A stretch of 64,000 nt of DNA from Mesorhizobium sp. SARCC-RB16n (lineage in GTDB: Bacteria > Pseudomonadota > Alphaproteobacteria > Rhizobiales > Rhizobiaceae): positions 62,001 to 126,000 of the forward strand of contig NZ_ML703285.1 of assembly GCF_008520305.1 (NCBI RefSeq). The letters run 5' to 3'. The first letter of the stretch is position 1, and every line of letters starts with the position of its first letter. Positions 1-8,886 of the stretch are shown piece by piece. The notes beneath the pieces were generated by a model. The model was not told the DNA's origin. It ran no database searches and saw only the letters and a list, made by a program, of their open reading frames with translations. A program made the translations under genes and the position numbers.

Positions 1-432
1 TCGGTTGCGCTGGGGTCGCATTTCCCGATCCTCGAAACCAGTTCGGGTGCCGTGCTGCTTGCCCATTCGAACCGGACCGAGCGCGATCGCATCGTCGAGC
101 GCATCCTTGTCTCCGGCGAAGGCCAGGGCACGCGAGCGGAAATCGAGGCGCGGCTGAACGAAGTGTCGAGGCTCGGCTACGAGATGCGTGCCTCGCTGGC
201 CGTCGAAGGTTGCACCAACATCTCGATGCCGGTGCGCGACCACACCGGGGCCGTCATCGCCGCGCTCACCGTGCCGCTGCTGCCGCAAAAGGCGGCGCGG
301 TTTGGCCGCGAAGCCGTTTTCGAACGCACCCAGGCCGCCGCCGAAAAGATATCGGCGGCACTCGGCTGGTCCGAATCCACCCCCTCTTTACGTGCCGACC
401 CGGAACGGCGGGATTACCCGTTCAGCGACTAA
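1..432 (+). CDS. IclR-family transcriptional regulator, C-terminal part
   Basis: The frame is open from the first base, so the start and the DNA-binding N-terminus lie outside the window. The visible 143 residues read like the effector-binding domain of IclR regulators: the stretch ending GAVLLAH, a helical region, then CTNISMPVRDHTGAVIAALTV, the usual ligand-domain core where small inducers bind. It stops 27 bases before the sugar-binding protein gene and points the same way, so it is the probable local regulator of the catabolic operon that follows. The family assignment is fairly safe; the inducer cannot be told. Confidence 0.8.
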   Translation, partial: SVALGSHFPILETSSGAVLLAHSNRTERDRIVERILVSGEGQGTRAEIEARLNEVSRLGYEMRASLAVEGCTNISMPVRDHTGAVIAALTVPLLPQKAARFGREAVFERTQAAAEKISAALGWSESTPSLRADPERRDYPFSD

Positions 433-459
433 CAAAAGCGATAAATCTGGGAGAAGAAA

Positions 460-1491
460 ATGCTCTGGTCCAAATCAATCCTGTTTGCGTCAGCCGCCAT
501 GCTGGTGCTCGGCGCCGCCGCCGCGCATGCCGAAAACATGCCCAAGCGCATCGGTTACGTCACCAACTACGCCACCCATGAGTGGTATCAGAACGTCATC
601 AAGGGCATGAAGGCTCACGGCAAGGAACTCGGCATCGAAGTCGAGGTGCAGGACGCCAATCTCGACATCGCTAAGCAGGTCGCCGCGGCCGAAGACTTCA
701 TCGCCAAGGGCGTCGACGTGCTGATCATCACCCCGGTGAACGAGGAAGGCGTGGTGCCGCTGCTGCGTCAAGCCAAGGCCGCCAACGTCCCGGTGGTGCT
801 GGAAGGCAACCCGGTCAAGGGCATGACGACGATGGTCGCCATCTGCGACTACGACACCGGCTATATGTCCGGCGTCGAAGCGGGCAAATACGCCAAGGAC
901 AAGCTGGGCGGCGTTGCCAAGGTGATGAATGTCGGCCTGCCGCTTCTGTCAGCCACGGTGCTGCGCTCGCACGGCTTCATGGACGGGCTGAAGACCGTCA
1001 TTCCCGATGCGGTCATGGTCCATGACCTCGACGGCGGTGGCAATCCCGACCGTGCGCTCGAAGTCTCTTCGGCGGCGCTCGCCAAGAATGCCGACATCAA
1101 CATCATCTACGGCATCAACGACTCGTCCTCGCTTGGCGGCCTGCAAGCCTGGAAGGCGGCGGGCAAGTCGCAGGATAGCCTGTTGACAGTCGGTACCGGC
1201 GGCGAGGGCCTCGCCTTCATCAACGCCATGCAGAACGAGCCGTCCTACCGCATCGAGGCCGCGATGTTCCCGGAGAAGGAAGGGTTCACCGCCATCGACG
1301 CGGCGGTCAAGCTCTTCAACAACGAGGAAGTGCCCGAGCACATCGTCAGCCCGACGGCGCCGATGAACGGCGACGACTGGAAGAAGTACTATGATTATGA
1401 CGGCACCACCCGCACCATCAAATGGGATGCCGTCAACGCGCTCCAGCCGCCGGCAAAGTGCATGAAGACCTCCGCCGACCTGAAGCAATAA
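460..1491 (+). CDS. Ribose-type ABC transporter substrate-binding protein
   Basis: A 343-residue periplasmic binding protein of the RbsB/type 1 class. It begins with a typical signal peptide (positive start, hydrophobic SAAMLVLGAAAA, cleavage near AHA-E around residues 24-26). The mature part has the two-lobe sugar-binding features: GYVTNYATHEWYQ, then DFIAKGVDVLIITPVNEEG and later YGINDSSSLGGLQAW. A GGGAG ribosome site lies just before the ATG. It is the first gene of the importer and is followed by a strong hairpin. The ligand is probably a sugar, polyol or sugar acid; the exact compound is unknown. Confidence 0.9.
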   Translation: MLWSKSILFASAAMLVLGAAAAHAENMPKRIGYVTNYATHEWYQNVIKGMKAHGKELGIEVEVQDANLDIAKQVAAAEDFIAKGVDVLIITPVNEEGVVPLLRQAKAANVPVVLEGNPVKGMTTMVAICDYDTGYMSGVEAGKYAKDKLGGVAKVMNVGLPLLSATVLRSHGFMDGLKTVIPDAVMVHDLDGGGNPDRALEVSSAALAKNADINIIYGINDSSSLGGLQAWKAAGKSQDSLLTVGTGGEGLAFINAMQNEPSYRIEAAMFPEKEGFTAIDAAVKLFNNEEVPEHIVSPTAPMNGDDWKKYYDYDGTTRTIKWDAVNALQPPAKCMKTSADLKQ

Positions 1492-1492
1492 C

Positions 1493-1540
1493 GCCTGACG
1501 GCACCGCCCTTCCCGTGACGCGGGAAGGGCGGTGTCAGGC
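1493..1540 (+). promoter_or_regulatory. Strong intercistronic hairpin after the binding-protein gene
   Basis: A 14-bp perfect stem (1502-1515 with 1521-1534, loop TGACG) is extended by GCCTGA at 1493-1498 pairing with TCAGGC at 1535-1540. There is no T-run after it, so it is not a classic terminator. In ABC importer operons such hairpins commonly protect the binding-protein mRNA or allow partial termination, giving more binding protein than permease. That role here is inferred. Confidence 0.7.
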
Positions 1541-1562
1541 AAGCGGTCTGGAATGGACTGAA

Positions 1563-2546
1563 ATGAGCGAGCTTACACACGCCTCCGCACCGAAGCGTTT
1601 CATCGGCGGCCAGTTGCTGGGCAGCAGCCAGCTCGTGCTGTGTATCATTCTGGCTGTGCTGTGCATCGCCATCTCGATCGCGGCGCCGCAGTTCTATTCG
1701 GAGGCCAACATCATCGCCATCCTGCGCCAATGCGCGCTGGTGCTGATCGTCGCCTCGGGCATGACCATGCTCATCATCACCGCCGAGGTCGACCTGTCGG
1801 TCGGCGCGTCGCTTGCCTTCGTCGGCTGCATCGGCATGGCGGTGCTGAATTCCACCCACAGCCTGGCGCTCGGCATGCTGACCGCACTTGCCTTCGCCGG
1901 CGGGGTCGGCCTGTTCAACGGCCTGGTCGTCACCAGGCTCCGGGTGAACTCGCTGATCGCCACCATCGGCACGATGATGATGCTGCAGGGCGGCGTCTAT
2001 CTGTTCACGCGCGAGGCGGTGCAGAACCACAATCAACTGGCGAGCTTCACCGACCTCGGCGCCGGCTATGTCGGGCCGGTGCCTGTGCCTGTCATCCTGG
2101 CGGCGCTGATCTTCGTGGTTGCCTATGTGACGCTGCGCTTCACTACGCTCGGCCGCTACCTCTATGCGGTGGGCGCCAATGAAAAGGCGGTGCGCCTGTC
2201 CGGCGTACGCTCCGAACGTCTCAAGCTGTTTGCCTTCGTCGTCACCGGCCTGTGCGTCGGCGTTGCCGGCATGATCCTGTCGTCGCTAATGAATGCCGGC
2301 CAGCCGACCGCCGGCCGCGGTTTCGAACTGACGGTCATCGCCGCCGTCATCCTCGGCGGCACCAGCCTGCTCGGCGGCCGTGGCTCGCTGTTCGGCACCT
2401 TGCTCGGCGTGCTGGTGCTGAAGGTGATCGACAATGGCATCATCATCCTCGGCTGGAACCAGGACCTGCAGATGGTGGTGCCGGGCGTCGTCATCATCCT
2501 GGCAACCTATCTCGACATTATCCGGAACAGAGCCAATGTCCGTTGA
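1563..2546 (+). CDS. Ribose-type ABC transporter permease 1
   Basis: A 327-residue inner-membrane permease of the RbsC family (BPD_transp_2). Hydrophobic segments run through the protein, with the family motif ITAEVDLSVGASLAF near residue 75 and the loop GGTSLLGGRGSLFGT toward the C-terminus that contacts the ATPase. The open frame continues upstream, but the ATG at 1563 gives the expected N-terminus MSELTHAS and avoids running through the hairpin. The 3' end overlaps the ATPase start by 11 bases, indicating translational coupling. Partner of the second permease at 4073. Confidence 0.88.
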   Translation: MSELTHASAPKRFIGGQLLGSSQLVLCIILAVLCIAISIAAPQFYSEANIIAILRQCALVLIVASGMTMLIITAEVDLSVGASLAFVGCIGMAVLNSTHSLALGMLTALAFAGGVGLFNGLVVTRLRVNSLIATIGTMMMLQGGVYLFTREAVQNHNQLASFTDLGAGYVGPVPVPVILAALIFVVAYVTLRFTTLGRYLYAVGANEKAVRLSGVRSERLKLFAFVVTGLCVGVAGMILSSLMNAGQPTAGRGFELTVIAAVILGGTSLLGGRGSLFGTLLGVLVLKVIDNGIIILGWNQDLQMVVPGVVIILATYLDIIRNRANVR

Positions 2547-4068
2547 TTTCCTGCACCCCGGCGAAGGCGCGGCCATCGAAAAAGATGTGCCGGCGCTGGA
2601 ATTGCGCGGCATCGACAAACGCTTCCCGGGCGTCGTGGCGCTCGACAATGTCGACTTCACACTGGAGCCCGGCAAGATCCATGCCCTGATGGGTGAGAAC
2701 GGCGCCGGCAAGTCGACGCTGATCAAGATCATGGCCGGTGTCTACGGCAAAGATGCCGGCACGATCCGCATGCGCGGACGCGAGGTCGACATCAAGTCGC
2801 CGCGCGACAGCTTGAAGGAGGGCATCAAGGTCGTCTTCCAGGAGATCGCGCTGATCTCCGAATTCACCGTTGCCGAGAACATCTTCCTTGAGGGCTATCC
2901 GACCGGCAAGACGGGCTCGATCGACTGGAAGAAAATCCGCGCCGATTCAGCCGCCTTGTTCAACCGCATCGGCTTCAACGTCGATCCGGCTGCACGCACC
3001 GGATCGCTGCCGGTCAGCCAGCAGCAGATGGTCGAGATCGCCCGCGCGCTCGCCCATGAAGCCCGCGTCGTGGTGATGGACGAGCCGACATCCTCGCTGA
3101 CACCGAATGAGGTGTCGCTGCTGTTCACCGTCATCCGCCGTCTGGCCAGCCTCGGCATCGCGGTGGTCTATGTCAGTCATAAGCTCGACGAGGTGTTCGA
3201 GATCGCCGATACGGTGACGGTGCTGCGCGACGGGCGCCACATCTCGACCAAGCCGGTCGGCGAGCACACCAACGACACGCTGATCCAGGATATGATCGGC
3301 CGCCGCATCGACAATCTGTTTCCCCGCCAGCGCGGCGCGGCCGGCAGCAAAATTGCCTTGTCGGTGGAGAAGCTCAGCACGGCGAAGAAGCTCGACGACG
3401 TGTCCTTCGAGGCACGCGCCGGTGAAGTGCTCGGCTTCTTCGGCTTGATGGGCGCGGGCCGCACCGAACTCGCCAAGGCGATTGTCGGCTATGATCCGAT
3501 CACCGCGGGCACGATCAGCGTGGATGGTCAGCGCCTCACGCCACATGACACGCGGACCGGTGTGCGTCTCGGCATCGGCCTGCTCACCGAGGATCGCAAG
3601 AGCGAAGGGTTGATGGGAGAATTGCCCGTCTACCAGAATGCCAGCCTCGCCTCGCTTGGTGCCTTCGCGCGCATGGGCTTCGTCGACACGGCGAAGGAGC
3701 ACCGCGCGGTGCAGGACTATGTCGACCGCTTCCGCATCAAGACCCCCAGCCTGTTCCAGCAGGTGAAGAACCTGTCGGGCGGCAATCAGCAGAAGGTGCT
3801 GATCTCGCGCTGGCTGATGCGCGGCCTCAAGGTGATCGTCGTCGACGAGCCGACGCGCGGCATCGATGTCGGCGCCAAGTCGGAGATCTTCGCGTTGATC
3901 GACCGGCTCGCCGGCGAGGGCCTGGCGGTCGTCATGATGACGTCCGAGATGCCGGAACTGCTCGGTCTCGCCGACCGGATCGCGGTGATGTGCGAGGGCC
4001 GTCTGACCGCGATCATGTCGCGCGATGAAGCCACGCAGGAGAAGATCCTCAATGCGGCGATCGGATAA
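2536..4068 (+). CDS. Sugar ABC transporter ATP-binding protein (two ABC domains)
   Basis: A 510-residue double ATPase of the RbsA/MglA/XylG type that drives the importer. The first domain has Walker A GENGAGKST and Walker B VVVMDEPTSSL. The second has the degenerate Walker A (GLMGAGRTEL) usual for this family, signature LSGGNQQK and Walker B VIVVDEPTRGID. The start at 2536 overlaps the upstream permease; longer frames would begin inside it. It sits between the two permease genes. Confidence 0.92.
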   Translation: MSVDFLHPGEGAAIEKDVPALELRGIDKRFPGVVALDNVDFTLEPGKIHALMGENGAGKSTLIKIMAGVYGKDAGTIRMRGREVDIKSPRDSLKEGIKVVFQEIALISEFTVAENIFLEGYPTGKTGSIDWKKIRADSAALFNRIGFNVDPAARTGSLPVSQQQMVEIARALAHEARVVVMDEPTSSLTPNEVSLLFTVIRRLASLGIAVVYVSHKLDEVFEIADTVTVLRDGRHISTKPVGEHTNDTLIQDMIGRRIDNLFPRQRGAAGSKIALSVEKLSTAKKLDDVSFEARAGEVLGFFGLMGAGRTELAKAIVGYDPITAGTISVDGQRLTPHDTRTGVRLGIGLLTEDRKSEGLMGELPVYQNASLASLGAFARMGFVDTAKEHRAVQDYVDRFRIKTPSLFQQVKNLSGGNQQKVLISRWLMRGLKVIVVDEPTRGIDVGAKSEIFALIDRLAGEGLAVVMMTSEMPELLGLADRIAVMCEGRLTAIMSRDEATQEKILNAAIG

Positions 4069-4072
4069 GACC

Positions 4073-5068
4073 ATGAGCCTTGCAAACACCGCTTCCGTCA
4101 AAACCGAGCCATCCGTGCTGGCGCGGCTCTTTGCCCGGCAGGAACTGGCGTTGCTCGTCTGCCTCCTCCTGGTGCTGGTCTTCTTTTCCGTCACGGTCGA
4201 GAATTTCTTCTCCGTGCGCAACATGACCAACGTGCTTGGCCAGGCCTCGCTCGCGCTCACCGCCGGCATTGGCTGCGCCATCGTCTTCATTTCCGGCGAG
4301 GTCGATATCTCGATCGGATCGTTGCTGGCGACCATCGCCTTGCCGCTGATCATCATCATGAACGACACAAATTCGCTGCTGCTCGGCGTCAGTGCGGCGC
4401 TGCTGTTCGGCCTGATCATCGGGGTGGTGAACGGCTACCTCACCGCCTATGCCGGCATCAACTCGCTGATCGTGACCTTGGGCACGATGTTCATCATGCG
4501 CGGTGGCGTCTATCTCTACACCGGCCAGCGCGCGATCCCGGACAATGCCAGCCTCGACAGCTTCATCGCGCTCTCGGATGGCCGCCTGTTCAACATCATC
4601 CCCTATTCGGCCGTCATCGCCATCGTCCTGCTCGTCGCCTTCGGCTACATGATGCAGCACCGGCCGTTCGGGCGGCAGATCTATGCCGTCGGCGGCAACC
4701 AGGAAGTCGCGCGGCTGGCCGGTTACGACGTGCGGCGCGTGAAATTCATCTGCTTCATCATCAGTTCGCTGTTGGCGACGGTTGCCGGCATCATCCTGGC
4801 CGCGCGGGTTGGCTCCGCGCAGCACACGGCGGGTCTGAATTTCGAATTCCAGGTCGTGGCCGCGACGGTGCTGGGCGGCGTCAGCCTTGCCGGAGGCATC
4901 GGCAGCCTCACCGGCATGGCGCTCGGCGTGCTGATCCTGCAATTCCTGTCCAACGGCCTGCGTGGGCTCGGCCTGCCGACCGAGTGGCAACTGGTCATCA
5001 CCGGCATGATCATCATCGCCGCGGTCGCCTTCGACGAGGCGAAACGCCGGCGTGCGAACGGAGGCTGA
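4073..5068 (+). CDS. Ribose-type ABC transporter permease 2
   Basis: A 331-residue membrane permease of the same RbsC family as the 1563 gene, with the motif ISGEVDISIGSLLA and the late loop GGVSLAGGIGSLTG. Two different permeases in one operon suggest a heterodimeric channel, seen in some polyol and sugar importers of rhizobia. The ATG at 4073 lies four bases after the ATPase stop. The stop is followed at once by the SDR gene, so transport and catabolism are co-transcribed. Confidence 0.88.
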   Translation: MSLANTASVKTEPSVLARLFARQELALLVCLLLVLVFFSVTVENFFSVRNMTNVLGQASLALTAGIGCAIVFISGEVDISIGSLLATIALPLIIIMNDTNSLLLGVSAALLFGLIIGVVNGYLTAYAGINSLIVTLGTMFIMRGGVYLYTGQRAIPDNASLDSFIALSDGRLFNIIPYSAVIAIVLLVAFGYMMQHRPFGRQIYAVGGNQEVARLAGYDVRRVKFICFIISSLLATVAGIILAARVGSAQHTAGLNFEFQVVAATVLGGVSLAGGIGSLTGMALGVLILQFLSNGLRGLGLPTEWQLVITGMIIIAAVAFDEAKRRRANGG

Positions 5069-5069
5069 C

Positions 5070-5855
5070 ATGGCTCGTCTCGAAGGAAAAACGGCCGTCA
5101 TCACGGGTGCCGCCGACGGCATCGGCCACGCGATCGCCGAAGCGATGGCGCGCGAAGGCGCGCATGTTTTCCTCGGCGACATCGCTGACAGCGCTGGCGA
5201 GGCCTTCGCGGCTGCACTGCGTGCGGCCGGCTACCATGCGGACTATGTGCATTGCGACGTGTCGCAGGAGGCCGATATTTCGGGCCTCATCGACAGTGCC
5301 GTCAAGGAGACCGGACGCCTCGATATCATGGTCAACAATGCGGCCATCGCCATTGGCGGCATGCCGGTGCACGAAATGACCGACGAACAATGGCACCGGC
5401 TGATATCGGTCAACCTGACCAGCGTCTTCCGCGGTTGCAAATACGCGCTGCCGCATATGATCGCGCAAAAATCCGGCTCGATCATCAACATGGCGTCTGC
5501 ACAGGGGCATATCGGGCTGGATGGCTGGACCGCCTATGCCGGCGCCAAGGGCGCGGTGATGGCGATGACGCGTCAGATGGCGGTCGAGTTCGGCCCGGTG
5601 AACATCCGCGTCAATTCGATCTCGCCAGGCACCATCAACACGCCGATGAACGACAAGCTGATCAAGGAGATCGGCGGCAATCTCGCCAAGGCCTGGGTGA
5701 AAATGCATCCGCTCGGCCGTATCGGCGAACCGTCCGAGGTGGCCGAGGCGGCGGTCTATCTCGCCTCCGATGCCGCCGGCTTCACCACCGGAACCGATTT
5801 GCGCGTGGACGGCGGGCTGACCGCAGCTCCGCGCTACGTTCCCGAACTGCTTTGA
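5070..5855 (+). CDS. SDR-family oxidoreductase
   Basis: A 261-residue classical short-chain dehydrogenase. The nucleotide site TGAADGIG lies near the N-terminus, then NNAAI, a catalytic Ser in NMASAQG, the YAGAK tyrosine-lysine pair, and SPGTINTP. It should oxidise a hydroxyl of the imported compound or of a later intermediate using NAD(P). The ATG at 5070 follows GGAGGCTGAC, one base after the permease stop. The SDR fold and active site are certain; the substrate is not known. Confidence 0.88.
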   Translation: MARLEGKTAVITGAADGIGHAIAEAMAREGAHVFLGDIADSAGEAFAAALRAAGYHADYVHCDVSQEADISGLIDSAVKETGRLDIMVNNAAIAIGGMPVHEMTDEQWHRLISVNLTSVFRGCKYALPHMIAQKSGSIINMASAQGHIGLDGWTAYAGAKGAVMAMTRQMAVEFGPVNIRVNSISPGTINTPMNDKLIKEIGGNLAKAWVKMHPLGRIGEPSEVAEAAVYLASDAAGFTTGTDLRVDGGLTAAPRYVPELL

Positions 5856-5876
5856 AACTTTGAAACGAGACATGAC

Positions 5877-7082
5877 ATGAACAAGGCCCTCGAAGGCGTC
5901 CGCATCCTCGATTTCAGCCATCTGCTGCAAGGGCCGTTCGCCACACAACTGCTCGGCGACATGGGCGCCGATGTCATCAAGGTCGAGCGCGCCGGCGCCG
6001 GCGACATGTTCCGTGGCATGACCTTCTTCGCCAAATGGGTGGGCGGATCGGAGAGCCCGAACTTCCTCGCCTGGAACCGCAACAAGCGCTCTATCGCGCT
6101 CAATCTGAAGAGCCGCAAGGTGCATGCCATCATCATGGAGATGGCCAAGAGCGCCGATGTGGTGGTGCAGAATTTCCGCCCCGGCGTGCTGGCCAAGCTC
6201 GGCTATGGCTATGAGGACTTCAAGGCCGTCAATCCGCGCATCATCTACTGCTCGGGTTCGGGCTATGGCGAGGAAGGGCCCTATGTCGAGCGCCCCGGCC
6301 AGGACATGCTGATCCAGGGTCTCGCTGGCCTGATCGCCAACACCGGCCGTGGCGATCAGGCTCCGGTTCCCGCCGGCGCCGGCCTCGCCGACCAGATCGG
6401 CGCGATGAACATGGTCTACGGCATATTGTCGGCGCTCTATTATCGCGAGAAGACCGGCAAGGGCCAGAAGATCGAGGTCAACCTGCTCGCCGGCCTTTTG
6501 GCGCATCTCAACCAGGAATATGTCGCCGTGCTCAACCTCGGCGAGGATTTCGTACGGCCGAATTCCGGCATCGGCCATCCCGGCATGCAGGCGCCGTTCG
6601 GCATCTACGAGACGAAGGACGGCGGCTACGTGTCGATTGCCATGAGCCCGTTCAAGACGCTGTACGAGGTGTTGGAGGCGCCGCAGCTTGCCGTCTACGA
6701 CGATCTCAAGACGTTGTTCGACAAGCGCGACGAGGTGTTCGAGAGGGTCAATGCCGAGACGAAGAAATTCGCCACGCATGACCTGCTGGCGCGGCTGCTA
6801 GCAGCCGACATCTGGTGCGCCGAGGTGAAGGATATAAGGCGCGCGGCAGAGGATCCTCAGGTCAGGCACATGGGCATGATCACCAGCTACGATCATCCGC
6901 GCGGCGGCAAGGTGCGGGTGGTGGCGCCCGCGGTCAAGATGAGCGAGACACCGGCGACCATCGAGCGGCCGGCGCCGCTGGTCGGCCAGCATGGCCGCGA
7001 GATCCTGGCCGAGTTCGGCCTGTCGAAGGACGAGATCGAAGCGCTGGAGGCATCCGGCGACATGACCGTGGACGCGGCCTGA
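5877..7082 (+). CDS. CaiB/BaiF (family III) CoA-transferase
   Basis: A 401-residue family III CoA-transferase, which moves CoA between carboxylic acids through a mixed-anhydride mechanism. Typical features are FSHLLQGPFATQLLGDMGADVIKVE without break in the N-terminal region (given only as its first and last parts: FSHLLQGP and DVIKVE), QNFRPGVLAKLG near residue 98, and the conserved catalytic Asp at about residue 172 in GLADQIGAM. Length fits the family. It implies that a carboxylate intermediate of the pathway is activated to a CoA thioester. Next gene is a crotonase. Confidence 0.88.
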   Translation: MNKALEGVRILDFSHLLQGPFATQLLGDMGADVIKVERAGAGDMFRGMTFFAKWVGGSESPNFLAWNRNKRSIALNLKSRKVHAIIMEMAKSADVVVQNFRPGVLAKLGYGYEDFKAVNPRIIYCSGSGYGEEGPYVERPGQDMLIQGLAGLIANTGRGDQAPVPAGAGLADQIGAMNMVYGILSALYYREKTGKGQKIEVNLLAGLLAHLNQEYVAVLNLGEDFVRPNSGIGHPGMQAPFGIYETKDGGYVSIAMSPFKTLYEVLEAPQLAVYDDLKTLFDKRDEVFERVNAETKKFATHDLLARLLAADIWCAEVKDIRRAAEDPQVRHMGMITSYDHPRGGKVRVVAPAVKMSETPATIERPAPLVGQHGREILAEFGLSKDEIEALEASGDMTVDAA

Positions 7083-7084
7083 CG

Positions 7085-7873
7085 ATGCGCGCCTACCAGA
7101 CACTCACGGTCGAGACCCAAGGCCGCATCGCGGTCGTCACTTTCCGCCGGGCCGACCAGCTCAACGCCATGAACCGGCTGATGCAAGGTGAGATCACCGA
7201 GGCCTTCGAGGCGCTGTCGGTCGACGAAGGCGTCGGTGCGATCGTGGTGACCGGCGAGGGACGCGGCTTCATGGCCGGCGCCGACATCAAGGAATATGCA
7301 GCGCAGACCGGCCCGGAGTTCGACACGTTCCAGGCGGCCGGCATGCGCATGTATGCGGCGATCGAGAACAATGCGAAGCCAGTGATCTCGGCGGTCAACG
7401 GCTTTGCATTGGGTGGCGGCATGGAACTGGTGCTCTGCTGCGATATCGTCATCGCCAACCAGTTCGCCAAGCTCGGCCTGCCGGAGATCAAGCTCGGGCT
7501 GATCCCCGGCGGCGGCGGCACGCAACGCAGCGTCGCCAAGCTCGGTCGCAACCGCGCCAATTTTCTGCTGATGACCGGCGCCATCGTGCCGGCCTCCGAA
7601 TTCGTCCATGCCGGCCTGGTCAACGAAATCGTCGACGTCGACAGGTTGATGCCGCGCGCGCTGGAACTGGCCGGAATGATCGCGGCCGAGCCTGCCGCCG
7701 CGATCGAAGGGCTGAAGACGCTGACGGCGCACGCCGTTTCGGGCGACCTGGCCGCCGGTCTCGCCATGGAGCGCGACATATTGGGCGGCCTCTACCGCGG
7801 CGAGATCGGCCAGCGGCGCGTCAGGGAATTCGCCGAGAGGAGCACTGCGAAGGTGAAGAAGGCCGGGCCGTGA
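7085..7873 (+). CDS. Enoyl-CoA hydratase/isomerase (crotonase) family protein
   Basis: A 262-residue crotonase. Both glutamates used by true hydratases are present: Glu114 in GGGMELVLCCD and Glu134 in GLPEIKLG, together with the oxyanion region MAGADIKEY near residue 63 and PGGGGTQR. It could add or remove water on a CoA thioester made by the neighbouring CaiB-type enzyme. The ATG at 7085 comes two bases after the CoA-transferase stop; longer frames would start inside that gene. No acyl-CoA dehydrogenase or thiolase accompanies it, so ordinary fatty-acid beta-oxidation is unlikely. Confidence 0.88.
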   Translation: MRAYQTLTVETQGRIAVVTFRRADQLNAMNRLMQGEITEAFEALSVDEGVGAIVVTGEGRGFMAGADIKEYAAQTGPEFDTFQAAGMRMYAAIENNAKPVISAVNGFALGGGMELVLCCDIVIANQFAKLGLPEIKLGLIPGGGGTQRSVAKLGRNRANFLLMTGAIVPASEFVHAGLVNEIVDVDRLMPRALELAGMIAAEPAAAIEGLKTLTAHAVSGDLAAGLAMERDILGGLYRGEIGQRRVREFAERSTAKVKKAGP

Positions 7874-8886
7874 AGAGCGGCGACGACTATCGCGCCCTGG
7901 GCTGGGCGCACGGCGCGCTGACAGTACAGCGGCTCGGCGCCATGCTGGCGCCTGTCACGTTCCTGCTCGCCGATGGCCGGCAGGTCTCGCCGATGCACAT
8001 CGCACCCTGGTCGAACGAGCCTGCGGCAGAAGCGCTGCCGGGCATCCTGCGCAAGCTGCGCGGCGAATGGCCTTGCGTGCCTTTCGGCTATTCGGTGCCT
8101 GCCGAAGGGTGGCCCGAGGACTGGGCGCGCGTGATGGGTTCGCCAGCGCCCGATGAAGAAATCCATGGACATAGCTCCAACCATGATTGGGCTTGGCGCG
8201 ACAGCGACAGCGGATCATTATCGCTAATGCTGGCCTATCCCCAGGGCAGCGAGATCGAACGCGTTGAACGGACAGTGAGGCCCGATCCGTCGGCGGCGGC
8301 CATCGACATCGAGTTCAAGATCGCTGTTCGCCGCGCCTGCCGCCTGCCGATCGGCCTGCATCCGGTGTTCCGGTTGCCGATAGAACCTGGTGCAGCCGCG
8401 CTGGAACTCGGCAGCTTCGATGAAGGCGGCACCTATCCACACGATGTCGAACCCGGCGCGGAACTGTTCGCCCGGGACAAATCCTTCACCGACTTGATCA
8501 GCGTGCCGACGCGCGCCGGCGGGATGGCCGACGCCTCGCGATTGCCTCTGGCCGCCGATACCGAGGAATTGTTGCAGATCGAGGGGGTCGGCGGCACCGT
8601 GGCGCTCGCCAACCACGCTGACGGGTATCGGGTGAGACTCACCTGGCAGAAGGAGCACTTCCCGAGCCTTCTGCTGTGGTACTCCAATCGCGGCCGCAAG
8701 GCCGCACCCTGGAACGGGCGTCATGTCGCCATCGGCATCGAGCCGATCTGCTCGCCCTTCGGGCTCGGCCCGGCGACGGCCCTGGCCGGTAATCCCATCG
8801 CCCAATCCGGCATTGCGACGGCGCTGGAATTCTCGCCCGAAAAGCCGTTCGTGACCCGCTACCGCATCGAGGCATCCGCGCTCTAA
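7870..8886 (+). CDS. Aldose 1-epimerase-like (galactose mutarotase fold) protein
   Basis: A 338-residue protein that starts with GTG at 7870, overlapping the crotonase stop by four bases. Stretches such as GAMLAPVTFLL, PWSNE, a central GLHPVFRLP with a His, and GIEPICSPFG near the C-terminus resemble galactose-mutarotase-like proteins, which interconvert sugar anomers or bind sugars. Similarity is by eye and general. Its presence in this operon supports a sugar or sugar-derived substrate despite the CoA enzymes on both sides. Confidence 0.6.
   Translation: MKSGDDYRALGWAHGALTVQRLGAMLAPVTFLLADGRQVSPMHIAPWSNEPAAEALPGILRKLRGEWPCVPFGYSVPAEGWPEDWARVMGSPAPDEEIHGHSSNHDWAWRDSDSGSLSLMLAYPQGSEIERVERTVRPDPSAAAIDIEFKIAVRRACRLPIGLHPVFRLPIEPGAAALELGSFDEGGTYPHDVEPGAELFARDKSFTDLISVPTRAGGMADASRLPLAADTEELLQIEGVGGTVALANHADGYRVRLTWQKEHFPSLLLWYSNRGRKAAPWNGRHVAIGIEPICSPFGLGPATALAGNPIAQSGIATALEFSPEKPFVTRYRIEASAL

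Noticed and set aside
5013-6779. 588-residue open frame on the minus strand opposite the SDR and CoA-transferase genes
   Set aside because: It lies over two clear genes, its protein is rich in His/Arg/Asp as expected for an antisense frame of GC-rich DNA, and it shows no motif.
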